From: Mucilaginibacter psychrotolerans | GTDB taxonomy: Bacteria > Bacteroidota > Bacteroidia > Sphingobacteriales > Sphingobacteriaceae | Length of the DNA: 64,000 nucleotides | Direction of reading: 5' to 3' | NCBI RefSeq assembly: GCF_004519315.1 | Contig: NZ_SOZE01000015.1 | Span: 1 to 64,000 of the forward strand | Part shown: positions 44,435-54,812 of the stretch, piece by piece | Numbering within the stretch: the first letter of the stretch is position 1 | Layout of the letters: each line of letters starts with the position of its first letter | Program-made: the position numbers and the translations under genes | The notes under the pieces: generated by a model | The model's input: only the letters and a program-made list of their open reading frames with translations | Database searches by the model: none | What the model was told of the DNA's origin: nothing

Positions 44435-44472
44435 GCAACACTTTCGTAAATTCCAATATATATGTTCAGTTG

Positions 44473-44500
44473 AAGCCTCCGTGTAAACGGGGGCTTTTTT
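44473..44500 (+). terminator. Terminator after the DUF2807-like gene
   Basis: AAGCCTCCGT-GTAA-ACGGGGGCTT forms a 10-bp stem (one T-G pair) followed by TTTT. Confidence 0.8.
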
Positions 44501-44595
44501 GGGTTTAAAAAGAACTAATCATCAACAATCGTTTAAAAAATTCTAATTTGATATGTGGCTAAAGAGTGCCAACTTCGCAGTCCGAAATTGAAAGT

Positions 44596-46869
44596 ATGAT
44601 CAATCACGATATTAAAATAGCGCAGGAGCTTGCAGTAAGTTCAAAACAGGTAAACGCAACGATTGCTTTATTAGACGAAGGCGCAACGGTACCCTTCATT
44701 TCCCGTTACCGTAAAGAGGTAACCGGCAGCCTGGACGAGGTGCAGGTGGCCGCCATTCGCGATCGCGTTCAGCAACTGCGCGATCTGGATAAACGCCGCG
44801 AGGCCATCCTGAAATCGCTTACGGATATGGGCAAGCTTACGCCGGAGTTGGAGGCGAAAATAAACGCCGCCGAAACGATGGTCCTGCTTGAGGATATTTA
44901 CCTGCCTTACCGCCCAAAACGCAAAACCCGCGCCACTGCGGCCCGCGAAAAAGGCTTGCAGCCGCTGGCCGATGTGTTGCTAGAACAAAAGAACTTCGAT
45001 ACGGAACTGGAAGCCGGTAAATATATCGACGAGGAAAAAGGCGTAAAGAATATAGAAGAGGCCCTGGCCGGTGCGCGCGATATCATCGCCGAGTACATTA
45101 GCGAGCACGCCGAAACCCGTGCTAAAATGCGCGAACTGTTTACCGAAAAAGGCACCTTTCAATCAAAAGTTGCCGATGGTAAAGAGGTGGAAGGCATCAA
45201 ATACAAAGATTATTTCGATTGGACAGAGCCGGTAAAATCTGCACCATCGCACCGCATACTGGCTATGCGCCGCGGCGAGAAAGAAGAAATCCTTTGGCTG
45301 GATATCAAGCCAACCGAAGAGGAAGCCATTGACCTGCTGGAGCGCGAATTCGTAAAAGGGCGTAACGGCGCATCATCGCAGGTGGGTTTAGCCATCAGCG
45401 ATGGCTATAAGCGTTTGCTGAAGCCATCCATGGAGACCGAGATACGCCTGCTCACCAAAAAGAAAGCCGACGAGGAAGCCATCCGTGTATTTGCCGAGAA
45501 TGCCCGCCAGCTTTTGTTGGGTGCGCCGCTTGGCCAAAAACGAATGATGGCGATTGACCCCGGTTTCCGTACCGGCTGCAAACTGGTTGTATTAGATGAG
45601 CAGGGGCAATTGTTAGAGAACACCGCCATTTACCCACACACGGGCGCAGGGCAGGCCAAAGAAGCCGAAAAAACCGTACAGCATTTGTTTGAACGATATA
45701 AAATAGAGGCTATCGCTATTGGCAACGGTACCGCCGGCCGCGAAACCGAAGTGTTCGTACGTAACCTAAATTTACCGGGAGCGGTTATCGTTATGGTGAA
45801 CGAAAGCGGGGCATCCATTTACTCCGCATCAGATGTAGCCAGGGAAGAATTCCCGGATAAGGATATTACCGTGCGTGGCGCGGTTTCTATCGGTCGCAGG
45901 CTGATGGATCCCTTGGCCGAACTGGTGAAGATTGATCCGAAATCCATCGGTGTGGGTCAGTACCAGCACGATGTAGACCAAAACAAACTGCAAACCTCAT
46001 TGGATGATACCGTTATTAGCTGCGTAAACGCAGTAGGTGTGGAGCTGAACACCGCATCCAAACAAATATTGGCCTATGTATCGGGTCTTGGCCCGCAGCT
46101 GGCGCAAAACATTGTAGAATACCGCAACCAAAACGGTGCCTTTAAACGCCGCGACCAATTGAAAAAAGTTGCCCGCCTTGGCGATAAAGCTTATGAACAA
46201 GCAGCAGGCTTTTTGCGTATCCGGGGAGCCGAAAACCCTTTAGATACCAGCGCGGTACACCCCGAGCGATATGCATTGGTAGAGCAAATGGCCAAAGACA
46301 TGAACTGCAAGGTGCAGGATTTGATGCACGATGATAAATTGCGCAAATCTATCCCGCTGCAAAGGTATATTTCTGAAACCGTGGGCTTACCCACCCTGAA
46401 CGATATCATGGCCGAGCTGGCCAAACCCGGCCGCGACCCGCGTGAACAGTTTGAGGCATTCAGCTTTACGGATGGTGTTAACGGCATCAACGATTTAAAG
46501 GTGGGCATGAAACTGCCGGGCATTGTAACTAATATCACCGCCTTTGGTGCATTTGTGGATATCGGCGTGCACCAGGATGGTTTGGTACACTTAAGCCAGA
46601 TTACCAACCGCTTCATCAAAGATCCTAACGAGGTATTGAAAGTACATCAGAAGGTAGAAGTTACCGTTACCGAGGTTGATGCCAACCGCAAGCGTATCTC
46701 ACTATCCATGAAAGAGAATGAGAAGCGCGAAGCACCGGTTGCTGCCAAACCACGCGATAACCGCCCGGCGCAAAAACCCTTTAACCAGCGCCCGGCCAAC
46801 AAACCCGCTCCCGAGCCGGAGATGGATATGATGAGCAAATTGGCTGCGCTGAAAAATAAGTTTAAGTAG
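44596..46869 (+). CDS. Tex family RNA-binding protein
   Basis: A 757-residue cytoplasmic nucleic-acid-binding protein. The start is placed at ATG 44596 (MINHDIKIAQELAVSSKQV); a GTG 30 nt upstream would add ten atypical residues. The order is Tex N-terminal helices with VPFISRYRKEVTGSLDEVQ, a YqgF-like RNase H domain (about 325-455, MMAIDPGFRTGCKL), helix-hairpin-helix repeats (about 490-560) and an S1 domain near 640-715 (GIVTNITAFGAFVDIGVHQDGLVHLS). It affects transcription and stress survival in other bacteria. Ends in a Pro/Ala/Arg-rich linker and a short C-terminal helix. Confidence 0.93.
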   Translation: MINHDIKIAQELAVSSKQVNATIALLDEGATVPFISRYRKEVTGSLDEVQVAAIRDRVQQLRDLDKRREAILKSLTDMGKLTPELEAKINAAETMVLLEDIYLPYRPKRKTRATAAREKGLQPLADVLLEQKNFDTELEAGKYIDEEKGVKNIEEALAGARDIIAEYISEHAETRAKMRELFTEKGTFQSKVADGKEVEGIKYKDYFDWTEPVKSAPSHRILAMRRGEKEEILWLDIKPTEEEAIDLLEREFVKGRNGASSQVGLAISDGYKRLLKPSMETEIRLLTKKKADEEAIRVFAENARQLLLGAPLGQKRMMAIDPGFRTGCKLVVLDEQGQLLENTAIYPHTGAGQAKEAEKTVQHLFERYKIEAIAIGNGTAGRETEVFVRNLNLPGAVIVMVNESGASIYSASDVAREEFPDKDITVRGAVSIGRRLMDPLAELVKIDPKSIGVGQYQHDVDQNKLQTSLDDTVISCVNAVGVELNTASKQILAYVSGLGPQLAQNIVEYRNQNGAFKRRDQLKKVARLGDKAYEQAAGFLRIRGAENPLDTSAVHPERYALVEQMAKDMNCKVQDLMHDDKLRKSIPLQRYISETVGLPTLNDIMAELAKPGRDPREQFEAFSFTDGVNGINDLKVGMKLPGIVTNITAFGAFVDIGVHQDGLVHLSQITNRFIKDPNEVLKVHQKVEVTVTEVDANRKRISLSMKENEKREAPVAAKPRDNRPAQKPFNQRPANKPAPEPEMDMMSKLAALKNKFK

Positions 46870-46891
46870 GTTTAGTATCAACAAACCTCAT

Positions 46892-47100
46892 CGTCATTGC
46901 GAGTATCCATCAGGGGTAACCCTGAAAAAAAAGGTTATGATGTGCAAAATATATACTGATTATCAATAACTTACTACCACGTCATTATAAGGCACGAAGC
47001 AATCTCTAAGAAGGACAGGCGACTTTGCTTGGCCGCTCTGCCTATCCGGAGATTGCTTCGTGCCTCGCAATCACGCAATGGTGAGTGATTGCTTTGTTCC
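46892..47100. repeat. Palindromic intergenic repeat, family B (copy 2, composite)
   Basis: The main pair is CGTCATTATAAGGCACGAAG (46980) facing CTTCGTGCCTCGCAATCACG (ending 47075). Relative to the copy at 37072, AAC/GTT became CAC/GTG on both arms. Half copies, CGTCATTGCGAG (46892) and GTGAGTGATTGCTTTGTTCC (about 47081), flank it. Confidence 0.75.
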
Positions 47101-47116
47101 TCAACGTATAGTCGCG

Positions 47117-47914
47117 CTATTTCTTCGTCGGTGCAGTCTTAACCTTCTTAGCCGTTGCCTCGGTGCCACTAGCCGTCCGCTTTGCTTTCATTTTGAGGTT
47201 CAGCATTTCTACCAGTACAGAGAAAGCCATAGCAAAGTAGATGTATCCTTTAGGGATGTGCTGCTCTAAAGCTTCTGCTAACAACGATACGCCTATCAAT
47301 AAAAGGAACGACAGCGCCAGCATTTTTACGGTTGGGTGCTTGCTTACGAATTCCGCCACGCCGCCCGATGCCCACATCATAATGCCCACGGCTATTACTA
47401 CGGCTGCTATCATGATCTCTACATGGCTGGCCATGCCTACAGCGGTAATTACCGAATCGAGCGAGAACACGATATCCAGCAGCATGATCTGGAAGATGGT
47501 GGCCCAGAACGATTTGGGTTTTACTTTGCCGGCATCGTCCTCTTCGCCTTCAATTTTATGGTGGATTTCAGCAGTACTCTTATAGATAAGGAACATCCCG
47601 CCGATGAGGAGTATTAAATCACGCCCCGATATGGCCAGTTTTTCAACCCATTCAGGGTCTGTTATGCCGAAAGTGCCTGATAAATTGAACAATGGCGCGG
47701 TTAATTTCATTACCCAGGTTATGGATAGCAGCAACAATATTCGGGTAAGCATGGCGCCGCCCAAACCCATCTTGCGGCCGCGCGCCTGTTGATGCTTGGG
47801 CAACTTGTCCGACAGGATGGAGATGAATATCACGTTATCTATACCCAACACAATTTCCAATACGGTTAGTGTTATGAGGGATACCCAGGCTTCCGGGTCG
47901 GTAAATATTTCCAT
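47117..47914 (-). CDS. TerC family membrane protein
   Basis: A 265-residue integral membrane protein of the TerC family with about seven helices. The family motifs LEIVLGIDNVIFISIL and LLDIVFSLDSVITAVGM contain the conserved acidic residues in the membrane. Members are linked to tellurite resistance and, in other bacteria, to manganese export or loading of exported metalloproteins. The Lys/Thr-rich tail (TAKKVKTAPTKK) is unusual. Encoded alone, downstream of pfkA on the same strand with a terminator in between. Confidence 0.9.
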   Translation of the reverse strand: MEIFTDPEAWVSLITLTVLEIVLGIDNVIFISILSDKLPKHQQARGRKMGLGGAMLTRILLLLSITWVMKLTAPLFNLSGTFGITDPEWVEKLAISGRDLILLIGGMFLIYKSTAEIHHKIEGEEDDAGKVKPKSFWATIFQIMLLDIVFSLDSVITAVGMASHVEIMIAAVVIAVGIMMWASGGVAEFVSKHPTVKMLALSFLLLIGVSLLAEALEQHIPKGYIYFAMAFSVLVEMLNLKMKAKRTASGTEATAKKVKTAPTKK

Positions 47915-47946
47915 GGAGTGATTTTTTGTATGCGCACTAAAATAAT

Positions 47947-47974
47947 AAACCCCTGCCTAATGCGGCAAGGGTTT
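47947..47974 (-). terminator. Terminator of pfkA
   Basis: AAACCCCTGCC and GGCAAGGGTTT (one mismatch) form a stem whose leftward reading ends in a T-rich stretch; it lies between the end of pfkA and the start of the TerC gene. Confidence 0.7.
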
Positions 47975-48020
47975 TGCAAAAAACGCCATAAATAACGCTT
48001 TTGTTTTTTGTTTTAGTAAC

Positions 48021-48998
48021 TTATATCGACAATATCTCTACTATTTTCAAAAAGTTTGCATTAATTTCTACGTGATGCTTACAGGCATGTTCGAACGGTG
48101 TGTAAGAGATCTCGTTGTGCACAATGCCAATCATCTCGTTACGGTGGCCATCGCGTAGCGCTTCAACAGCGGCAACACCTACCCGGCTAGCTAAAACCCT
48201 ATCCATGCAAGACGGCTTACCACCGCGCTGAATGTGGCCCAAAATAGATACGCGGGTATCATAGTTCGGGAATTTTTCTTTCACCTGGCGTCCAATTTCA
48301 AATGCACCTCCGGCGTCTTCACCCTCGGCAACCATCACAATTTTTGATGATTTATCCTTGCGGCCATTTTCCAGCCGGTCCATCAAAGCATTGATATCCC
48401 TGTTGGTTTCGGGTATGATAATGGCTTCCGCGCCCGATGCTATGCCCGTGCGCAAGGCAATCAGCCCGCTATCGCGGCCCATTACCTCTACTATAAAAAG
48501 TCTGTCGTGCGATTCTGCTGTATCACGTATCTTATCCACCGCATCTATTACGGTATTGATAGCGGTATCGTAACCGATGGTGAAATCGGTGCCGTTAAGG
48601 TCGTTATCTATAGTGCCGGGAAGGCCAACAACCGGCATATCATATTCGTTGCCAAATATGCGTGCACCGGTAAAAGTTCCATCGCCACCAATAGCAACAA
48701 GGCCTTGTATGCCGTGGTTCATCAATTGGTCGTAAGCCAGCCGGCGGCCTTCGGGGGTTTTGAATTGTTCGCTGCGGGCAGTTTTGAGGATAGTACCACC
48801 GCGCTGTATAATGTTGGCAACAGATTTTCCGTCCATCGGAAAAAATTCGCCGTTAATCATGCCTTCGTAGCCGCGGCGTATGCCAATTACTTCGATATTA
48901 TAGTATTTGGCGGTACGTACTACCGCACGGATAGCGGCATTCATTCCCGGCGCGTCGCCGCCCGATGTATAGAGTCCTATTTTTTTAATCTGCGTCAT
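48021..48998 (-). CDS. pfkA: 6-phosphofructokinase
   Basis: A 325-residue ATP-dependent phosphofructokinase of glycolysis. Motifs: YTSGGDAPGMNAAIRA for ATP, VGLPGTIDNDLNGTDFTIGYDTA carrying the catalytic Asp (TIDND), VEVMGRDSGLIAL, and LGHIQRGGKPSCMDR. GDGT follows GG in the ATP site, consistent with ATP as donor. Length is normal for the bacterial group I enzyme. Confidence 0.95.
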   Translation of the reverse strand: MTQIKKIGLYTSGGDAPGMNAAIRAVVRTAKYYNIEVIGIRRGYEGMINGEFFPMDGKSVANIIQRGGTILKTARSEQFKTPEGRRLAYDQLMNHGIQGLVAIGGDGTFTGARIFGNEYDMPVVGLPGTIDNDLNGTDFTIGYDTAINTVIDAVDKIRDTAESHDRLFIVEVMGRDSGLIALRTGIASGAEAIIIPETNRDINALMDRLENGRKDKSSKIVMVAEGEDAGGAFEIGRQVKEKFPNYDTRVSILGHIQRGGKPSCMDRVLASRVGVAAVEALRDGHRNEMIGIVHNEISYTPFEHACKHHVEINANFLKIVEILSI

Positions 48999-49171
48999 TT
49001 TGTTTCAGAGGGAAACGCCCTATAGTCTGTATAATGGGTTTGCATAGCTTTGAGGCGGCGTAAATAGTGTTAGCTATACACCGTAGCTCAAAATCACCGC
49101 GAATTTACACTTTTTCGGCGAAAACGAATGCTACAAAAGCCAATGAGCTGATATTGATTTAAATGGCGGTC

Positions 49172-50890
49172 CTATTTGGCCGCTTTGTAAGCGGCAAGGC
49201 CGCTGGCAAGGTATGCTTTAAAGGTTTCGATATTGCTGGCCCCCTGCGGTGTTACAAGCGATTTGCCTTTTTCGTTTACAATTACATAAAAAGGTTGGGC
49301 GTTGGAGTTGTATCTGGATATCTCAAAATCAAGCATCTTGCCGCCAATAGTAGTAATGTTTTTGCCGGTTACGGCAGATTTATACTGCTCCGCAGCAGGC
49401 AAATCTGTCTTTTCGTCTATCACCATTTGCAGCATCACAAAATCGTTTTGCAAACTCTTCAAAATTGCAGGGTCAGGAAAAACTTCTTGTTCCATTTTGC
49501 GGCAATTAACACAGTTCCAACCTGTAAAGTCAATCAATATGGGTTTATGCAGTTGTTTGGCTACCTCTATGGCCTGGTCGTAATCGTACCACTCCTCTAA
49601 TCCTTTTACTTTAGGCAGGCGCTTAAAAAGTTCCTCGTATTTTTTTACTTTGATGGTAGTAGTGTTGGCAGGGGCCGCAGCGGCGGGGCTGCCGCCCGCA
49701 GATAGATCAAAATCCTGGGTGCTTAACGGCGGAAGCAGTGCACTGATGGATTTTAATGGTGCGCCCCATAAACCCGGCACCATGTAAACGGTGAAGGCAA
49801 ATGCAGCCATGGCAAAAAAGGTACGTGTTACCGTGAGGTGTTTAATATCGCTATCATGCGCGAATTTTATTTTGCCAGTCAGATACAAGGACAATAAAAC
49901 CCCAATAGCTATCCATATCGATAGCACAACCTCGCGGTCTATCAGGTTCCAATGATAGGCGAGATCTACGTTCGATAAAAATTTAAGCGCAAAGGCAATC
50001 TCTATAAAACCCAAAACTACTTTTACACTGTTAAGCCATCCTCCCGATTTGGGCAGGCTTTTAAGCAGGGACGGGAACATAGCGAAAATGGTGAACGGCA
50101 ACGCAATAGCTAATGAAAAGCCCGACATTACGATTATTGGTGCCAGTCTTTCGCCCTTAGTGAAGGCACTTGCCAACACCCCGCCAATAGCCGGGCCGGT
50201 GCAAGAAAATGACACAACTACAAGCGTAGATGCCATAAAAAAGATGCCTGCAAGCCCCCCTTTATCGGAGTTTTGATCGAGTTTATTGGCAAGGGAGCTC
50301 GGTAGGGTTATCTCGAACGCACCCAGAAAGGATACGCCGAATACCACCAGCATTAAAAAGAAAAAGAAGTTGAAAACGCCGTTGGTAGCCAGCGCATTTA
50401 AAGCGGCCGGACCAAAAACCAGCGTAATAAGCAAGCCGAAAAAAACGTAAATAAATATAATGGATAACCCATACAAAATCGACTGCCATATTGCGTTGGC
50501 CCGGGTGCCCCCTTTTTTGGTAAAAAAACTAACGGTAAGTGGCAGCATTGGATAAACGCATGGCAGCAAAAAGGCTGCAAAGCCCCCGAGGAAACCAATT
50601 ACAAAAAGCTGCCAAAGGGATTTCGGAGCTTCTTCTGCCGCCGCTTTAGCCGTTGCCTGTACTCTGGCAACCGAATCTGTTTTTGCTTTAGCAACCGAAT
50701 CGGCTTTTTTGCGGATGGCAATACTATCTGCTGCGGTAGGTAGGGAAGTAAACTGTAAATCGGAAGGCGCGCCCTCATCTGCCTTTTGGAATGCATTTGC
50801 GCTATTGGGTGCAAGAACAGCAAAGGCAAATATTATTGTAAAGAACAATATAAAGTTGCGCAGCGTGCTACGGTTGTTAAAAGGGGTCAT
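49172..50890 (-). CDS. DsbD-like electron transporter with C-terminal thioredoxin domain
   Basis: A 572-residue inner-membrane thiol:disulfide transporter. The CcdA/DsbD-beta domain has about eight helices with the redox cysteines in LLPCVYPMLP and FSCTGPAIGG. The C-terminal periplasmic thioredoxin domain has WNCVNCRKME. It carries electrons from cytoplasmic thioredoxin to periplasmic partners. The DsbD-alpha domain, normally fused at the N-terminus, is a separate upstream gene (50912) 21 nt away. The N-terminal 90 residues are Ala/Lys-rich linker after a signal peptide. Confidence 0.92.
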   Translation of the reverse strand: MTPFNNRSTLRNFILFFTIIFAFAVLAPNSANAFQKADEGAPSDLQFTSLPTAADSIAIRKKADSVAKAKTDSVARVQATAKAAAEEAPKSLWQLFVIGFLGGFAAFLLPCVYPMLPLTVSFFTKKGGTRANAIWQSILYGLSIIFIYVFFGLLITLVFGPAALNALATNGVFNFFFFLMLVVFGVSFLGAFEITLPSSLANKLDQNSDKGGLAGIFFMASTLVVVSFSCTGPAIGGVLASAFTKGERLAPIIVMSGFSLAIALPFTIFAMFPSLLKSLPKSGGWLNSVKVVLGFIEIAFALKFLSNVDLAYHWNLIDREVVLSIWIAIGVLLSLYLTGKIKFAHDSDIKHLTVTRTFFAMAAFAFTVYMVPGLWGAPLKSISALLPPLSTQDFDLSAGGSPAAAAPANTTTIKVKKYEELFKRLPKVKGLEEWYDYDQAIEVAKQLHKPILIDFTGWNCVNCRKMEQEVFPDPAILKSLQNDFVMLQMVIDEKTDLPAAEQYKSAVTGKNITTIGGKMLDFEISRYNSNAQPFYVIVNEKGKSLVTPQGASNIETFKAYLASGLAAYKAAK

Positions 50891-50911
50891 CAGCTATCCG
50901 GCGTTTTAATA

Positions 50912-51364
50912 TTATTTACCTAAAGGGATAGAGAATGCAACCTCATCTGGCGGCAAGCATTTTGAGTTGTTGCAAACCATAAACTCTACCTTGCCATCAA
51001 CCGCGCTGGCTTTGGCCGATTTTAGTTTTATCTTCTGGCTAAACACAACTTCTTTCTCAAAATAGCCTACGTTCATCTTAAAAACGTCTTCGTATTTGCT
51101 AATGGGTTTCGGTTCGAGGGTTTTGCCTACCGGCGAATAGTCTTTTGATGGGGTGAAGGTAAACGATGTTTTAACCGGGCCGCCATCTTTAACCGTTTGC
51201 GAATAAATGTGCCAGCCATTTTGGATACTCGCTTTTAAATAAACGATGGCTTCTGTAGCGCTTACTTTTTTGGCCGCATATGACCATTTTACGGGCGTTT
51301 CAATTTGCGCTTTTGCGCCTACAGCCATTACTAACGCTGCAATTACTAAAAATACTTTCTTCAT
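50912..51364 (-). CDS. DsbD-alpha-like periplasmic domain protein
   Basis: A 150-residue exported protein (signal peptide to GAKAQ) with the immunoglobulin-like DsbD-alpha fold. The CNNSKC pair in FMVCNNSKCLPPDE stands where DsbD-alpha has its redox cysteines. It should take electrons from the thioredoxin domain of the next gene product and reduce periplasmic disulfides. It starts right after birA (gap 1 nt) and precedes the CcdA-thioredoxin gene by 21 nt. Confidence 0.88.
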   Translation of the reverse strand: MKKVFLVIAALVMAVGAKAQIETPVKWSYAAKKVSATEAIVYLKASIQNGWHIYSQTVKDGGPVKTSFTFTPSKDYSPVGKTLEPKPISKYEDVFKMNVGYFEKEVVFSQKIKLKSAKASAVDGKVEFMVCNNSKCLPPDEVAFSIPLGK

Positions 51365-51365
51365 G

Positions 51366-52136
51366 CTATTTATTCAAAAACGTAATTTCTTTTAAATTAT
51401 ATGTGTTTTCTGCTCCATTGTGCACCACCACCAGCATGCCGGTTTCGGTCACATTGGTTATTGCGCCACGGAACGGCTTATCGTTAGATGCATAATAGGC
51501 CTCTTCGTTTAACCGGTATAGTCGGCTTAGGTACGTATTCCTTACAACATCAAGCTTTCCGGCTCTTAGTTGCAGGTACCAGCCTTCTATATGGCTGCAA
51601 ATTTGGGATAATATCTCTTTTAAATCATAATCCCTATGTAATATCTGCCGTAGCGAAATGGCACTCCCGGCGCTTTCGGGGTAATCATCCTGGTTTATAT
51701 TAAGGCCTATGCCAATAACGGAGTGGCGTATTTGTCCGCCCTGTATCATATTTTCAATTAACATGCCGCCCAGCTTACGGTTACCTACATAAATATCGTT
51801 AGGCCATTTAATTTTAAGGGCATTGCCCAATAAGGGGTGCAAGGCATCGTAAACCCCTAAGCTAACGGCTCTTGTGAGGTCGAATTGCTTGGTTGGCGAT
51901 AGAAAATCAGGGTTGAGCAACAGGCTGAAAGTTAGGTTTTTGCCTGGCTGGGCATGCCATGTGTTTTGATGCTGCCCGCGGCCCGCGTATTGGCTTTCTG
52001 CCATAATGACCGTACCTTCGGGTACTGGCTTGGAATTTGACAGGATATTTTTGAGGAAACTATTGGTGGAGTCAACTTCTTTTAGTGTCACTAAATTTTG
52101 TCCAACAAATAATCCTGAAATTATGTTATTTTGCAA
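51366..52136 (-). CDS. birA: Biotin-protein ligase
   Basis: A 256-residue biotin--[acetyl-CoA-carboxylase] ligase. Motifs: STNSFLKNIL, the biotinyl-AMP loop GRGQHQNTWHAQPGKNLTF, KWPNDIYVGNRKLGGMLIE, and a C-terminal SH3-like domain (RGAITNVTETGMLVVVHNG). The N-terminal helix-turn-helix of E. coli BirA is missing, so it is a ligase only. It heads the leftward unit with the split DsbD genes and is divergent from rsfS. Confidence 0.93.
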   Translation of the reverse strand: MQNNIISGLFVGQNLVTLKEVDSTNSFLKNILSNSKPVPEGTVIMAESQYAGRGQHQNTWHAQPGKNLTFSLLLNPDFLSPTKQFDLTRAVSLGVYDALHPLLGNALKIKWPNDIYVGNRKLGGMLIENMIQGGQIRHSVIGIGLNINQDDYPESAGSAISLRQILHRDYDLKEILSQICSHIEGWYLQLRAGKLDVVRNTYLSRLYRLNEEAYYASNDKPFRGAITNVTETGMLVVVHNGAENTYNLKEITFLNK

Positions 52137-52183
52137 CGTATAATAATTTATAAACCCAAATCGTTCAAAACTAATTCTTTTTG

Positions 52184-52558
52184 ATGGTAAAAAGTAAAGT
52201 GATAAATGAATCCACCTATATTTCTGAACTGGCCATACATGGCATGCAGGAAAAAAAGGGGAATGAACTGGTGAGGCTCGACCTCCGGAACATCAAAAGC
52301 TCGGTAGCAGATTATTTTGTGATTTGCCATGCCGATTCTGCCACACAGGTAAAAGCAATAGCAAACAGCGTTGAGGACGAAATTTATAAAGCCATGCAGC
52401 AAGACCCCTGGCGCAAGGAAGGGCTGGAGCATGGCGAATGGATACTGCTGGATTATGTTGACGTTGTGATACACATCTTTCGCACCGATAAGCGTGAGTA
52501 TTACGGTGTTGAAGATTTATGGGGCGATGCTGAAATTAAAAGCTATAAAAGCGCTTAA
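52184..52558 (+). CDS. rsfS: Ribosomal silencing factor RsfS
   Basis: A 124-residue RsfS/Iojap family protein that binds large-subunit protein uL14 and blocks subunit joining. Motifs: LRNIKSSVADYFVICHADSATQVKAIANSVEDE, WILLDYVDVVIHIF and YYGVEDLWGDAE (each shown in part of the family pattern). The start ATG is at 52184; an adjacent TTG is less likely. It is upstream of ftsH on the same strand. Confidence 0.93.
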   Translation: MVKSKVINESTYISELAIHGMQEKKGNELVRLDLRNIKSSVADYFVICHADSATQVKAIANSVEDEIYKAMQQDPWRKEGLEHGEWILLDYVDVVIHIFRTDKREYYGVEDLWGDAEIKSYKSA

Positions 52559-52621
52559 TTAAGGCGCGACAAAAAATGCCCTTTTTTAATGATTTATTAT
52601 TGATAGATGACCTTGTAGAAA

Positions 52622-54727
52622 ATGGAAAAAGATAAAAAGGCCGATGGCCAGAAACCGATAAGGAAAATTCCGAATAAAAAGATTACGCCAAAACCGCCAA
52701 AATTCAACCTGATGTGGTTGTACGCTATAGCCCTTATAGGCATAGTGATAGTACCTACGCTAATAGGCGGAAACAACGGCAAAGCAATCAATTTTCAGCG
52801 TTTTGCCAACAGCATGCTTAAAAAGCGCGACGTTGAGAAAATAAGCGCTTATAAAAACGGTGATTTGATCGTAGCAGAAGTTTATATTAAAGCAGATAGC
52901 CTGGGCAAGCCCGAGTACAAGGATGCCAACAAAAACACAGGCACGTTAAAAGTAAATTCCGACGGACCACAATACTACTTTACCGATGCTTCTTACGAAA
53001 GCCTTAAAGCTTCTATAGCTGCTGCTGATAAAAGCGTAAACGACGGGCAGGTAACTTCTATAGAATATCAGCAAAGCAAAGAAAACCTGCTGAGTAACTG
53101 GTTGGTGCAATGCATCATTATGGCCGTGTTGCTGGTTGGCGTTTGGCTGTTCATCATGCGCCGTATGGGCAATGGTGGCGGTGGTGGCCCGGGTGGCCAG
53201 ATATTCAACATCGGCAAATCAAAAGCTACCTTGTTTGATAAAGAGGCCCAGGTATCGGTAACGTTTAATGATGTTGCCGGTTTGGAAGAAGCCAAGCAAG
53301 AGGTTATGGAAATTGTAGATTTCCTGAAAAACCCAAAAAAATACACTAACCTGGGCGGTAAGATACCGAAAGGCGCTTTGCTGGTTGGTTCGCCGGGTAC
53401 GGGTAAAACCCTTTTGGCCAAAGCCGTTGCAGGCGAGGCACAGGTGCCTTTCTTCTCGCTGTCGGGTTCCGATTTCGTTGAGATGTTTGTGGGTGTGGGT
53501 GCATCGCGTGTTCGCGATTTGTTCCGCCAGGCAAAAGACAAAGCGCCTTGTATCATCTTTATTGATGAGATCGACGCTATTGGCCGTGCCCGTGGTAAAA
53601 ACAATATTGTAGGTGGTAATGATGAGCGCGAAAACACACTGAACCAGTTATTGGTAGAGATGGATGGTTTCGGTACTGATAGTGGTATCATCATATTAGC
53701 TGCTACCAACCGCCCCGATGTATTAGATTCTGCATTAATGCGCCCGGGACGTTTTGACAGGCAGGTATCTATTGATAAACCCGATTTGATTGGCCGTGAA
53801 CAAATATTTAAGGTGCACTTAAAGCCTATCAAATTATCAGAAGGTGTTGATGCCAAGAAACTATCTGCGCAAACCCCGGGTTTTGCCGGAGCTGAAATTG
53901 CCAATGTTTGTAACGAGGCTGCCCTGATTGCTGCCCGTAAGAACAAAGAGGCGGTAGATATGCTGGATTTTCAGGACGCGATAGACCGTGTGATTGGTGG
54001 TTTAGAAAAGAAGAACAAAATCATCTCTCCGGAAGAGAAACGCGTTGTGGCTTACCACGAAGCAGGCCATGCTATAGCCGGCTGGTTTTTGGAGCATACC
54101 GACCCGCTGGTTAAAGTAACCATCGTTCCGCGTGGTGTGGCTGCATTGGGTTACGCCCAGTACCTGCCAAACGAACGCTTTTTGGTGGCCAAGGAAGAGT
54201 TAATTGACGATATGACCTTATCTATGGGGGGCCGTGTTGCCGAAGACCTTGTTTTTGGTAAGGTAACAACCGGTGCCCTGAGCGATTTAGAACGCATCAC
54301 CCGCCTGGCTTATGGCATGGTGAAGATATATGGTATGAATGATAAGGTAGGTAACCTGTCATTCTACGATCCGCAAGGTGAGAACCAGTTTATCAAGCCG
54401 TATTCAGATGCCACGGCAGAGTTAATAGATGCCGAGGTACGCGTATTGGTGGATGTGGTTTACGCCCGCACCAAAGAGTTGCTGATCAAACATCGCGATG
54501 GCTTAGAGGCTGTAGCGTTAAAACTATTGGAGAAAGAAGTGCTGTTCCAATCGGATCTGGAAGATATATTGGGCAAGCGCCCGTTTGAGCATCGTACAGC
54601 ATACGACAAATTCGTTAACGGCGAACCTACTTTGATACCGGATAATAACGCGATACCGGATAGCGTGATAAACCCCGAGCTTTCGAGGATTGAAGGAACC
54701 GAGGAAGACCCGATAGGTAAGGATTAA
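52622..54727 (+). CDS. ftsH: ATP-dependent zinc metalloprotease FtsH
   Basis: A 701-residue membrane-bound AAA+ protease that degrades misfolded membrane proteins and regulators. Two membrane segments flank a periplasmic domain (about residues 30-50 and 160-180). The AAA module has GSPGTGKT (Walker A, with Ser for the usual first Pro), [16 protein letters not shown] and RPGRFDRQV. The zinc site HEAGH is at about residue 480. The C-terminus is acidic and Pro-rich. A terminator precedes the next gene. Confidence 0.95.
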   Translation: MEKDKKADGQKPIRKIPNKKITPKPPKFNLMWLYAIALIGIVIVPTLIGGNNGKAINFQRFANSMLKKRDVEKISAYKNGDLIVAEVYIKADSLGKPEYKDANKNTGTLKVNSDGPQYYFTDASYESLKASIAAADKSVNDGQVTSIEYQQSKENLLSNWLVQCIIMAVLLVGVWLFIMRRMGNGGGGGPGGQIFNIGKSKATLFDKEAQVSVTFNDVAGLEEAKQEVMEIVDFLKNPKKYTNLGGKIPKGALLVGSPGTGKTLLAKAVAGEAQVPFFSLSGSDFVEMFVGVGASRVRDLFRQAKDKAPCIIFIDEIDAIGRARGKNNIVGGNDERENTLNQLLVEMDGFGTDSGIIILAATNRPDVLDSALMRPGRFDRQVSIDKPDLIGREQIFKVHLKPIKLSEGVDAKKLSAQTPGFAGAEIANVCNEAALIAARKNKEAVDMLDFQDAIDRVIGGLEKKNKIISPEEKRVVAYHEAGHAIAGWFLEHTDPLVKVTIVPRGVAALGYAQYLPNERFLVAKEELIDDMTLSMGGRVAEDLVFGKVTTGALSDLERITRLAYGMVKIYGMNDKVGNLSFYDPQGENQFIKPYSDATAELIDAEVRVLVDVVYARTKELLIKHRDGLEAVALKLLEKEVLFQSDLEDILGKRPFEHRTAYDKFVNGEPTLIPDNNAIPDSVINPELSRIEGTEEDPIGKD

Positions 54728-54743
54728 TTATTTTAAAAGTCTG

Positions 54744-54790
54744 AAGTCGTAAGTCTGGAGTCCTGAAATAGGGAACGGCTTACGACTTTT
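54744..54790 (+). terminator. Terminator after ftsH
   Basis: AAGTCGTAAG (54744-54753) and CTTACGACTT (54779-54788) form a perfect 10-bp stem around a 25-nt loop, followed by T; it ends only 22 nt before the LUD gene start. Confidence 0.65.
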
Positions 54791-54812
54791 TTACTTTATA
54801 CTAACGGCTAAC

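Noticed and set aside
47915..48020. Manganese (yybP-ykoY) riboswitch before the TerC gene
   Set aside because: TerC genes often have one, but this short gap holds only the pfkA terminator and none of the motif's conserved elements.
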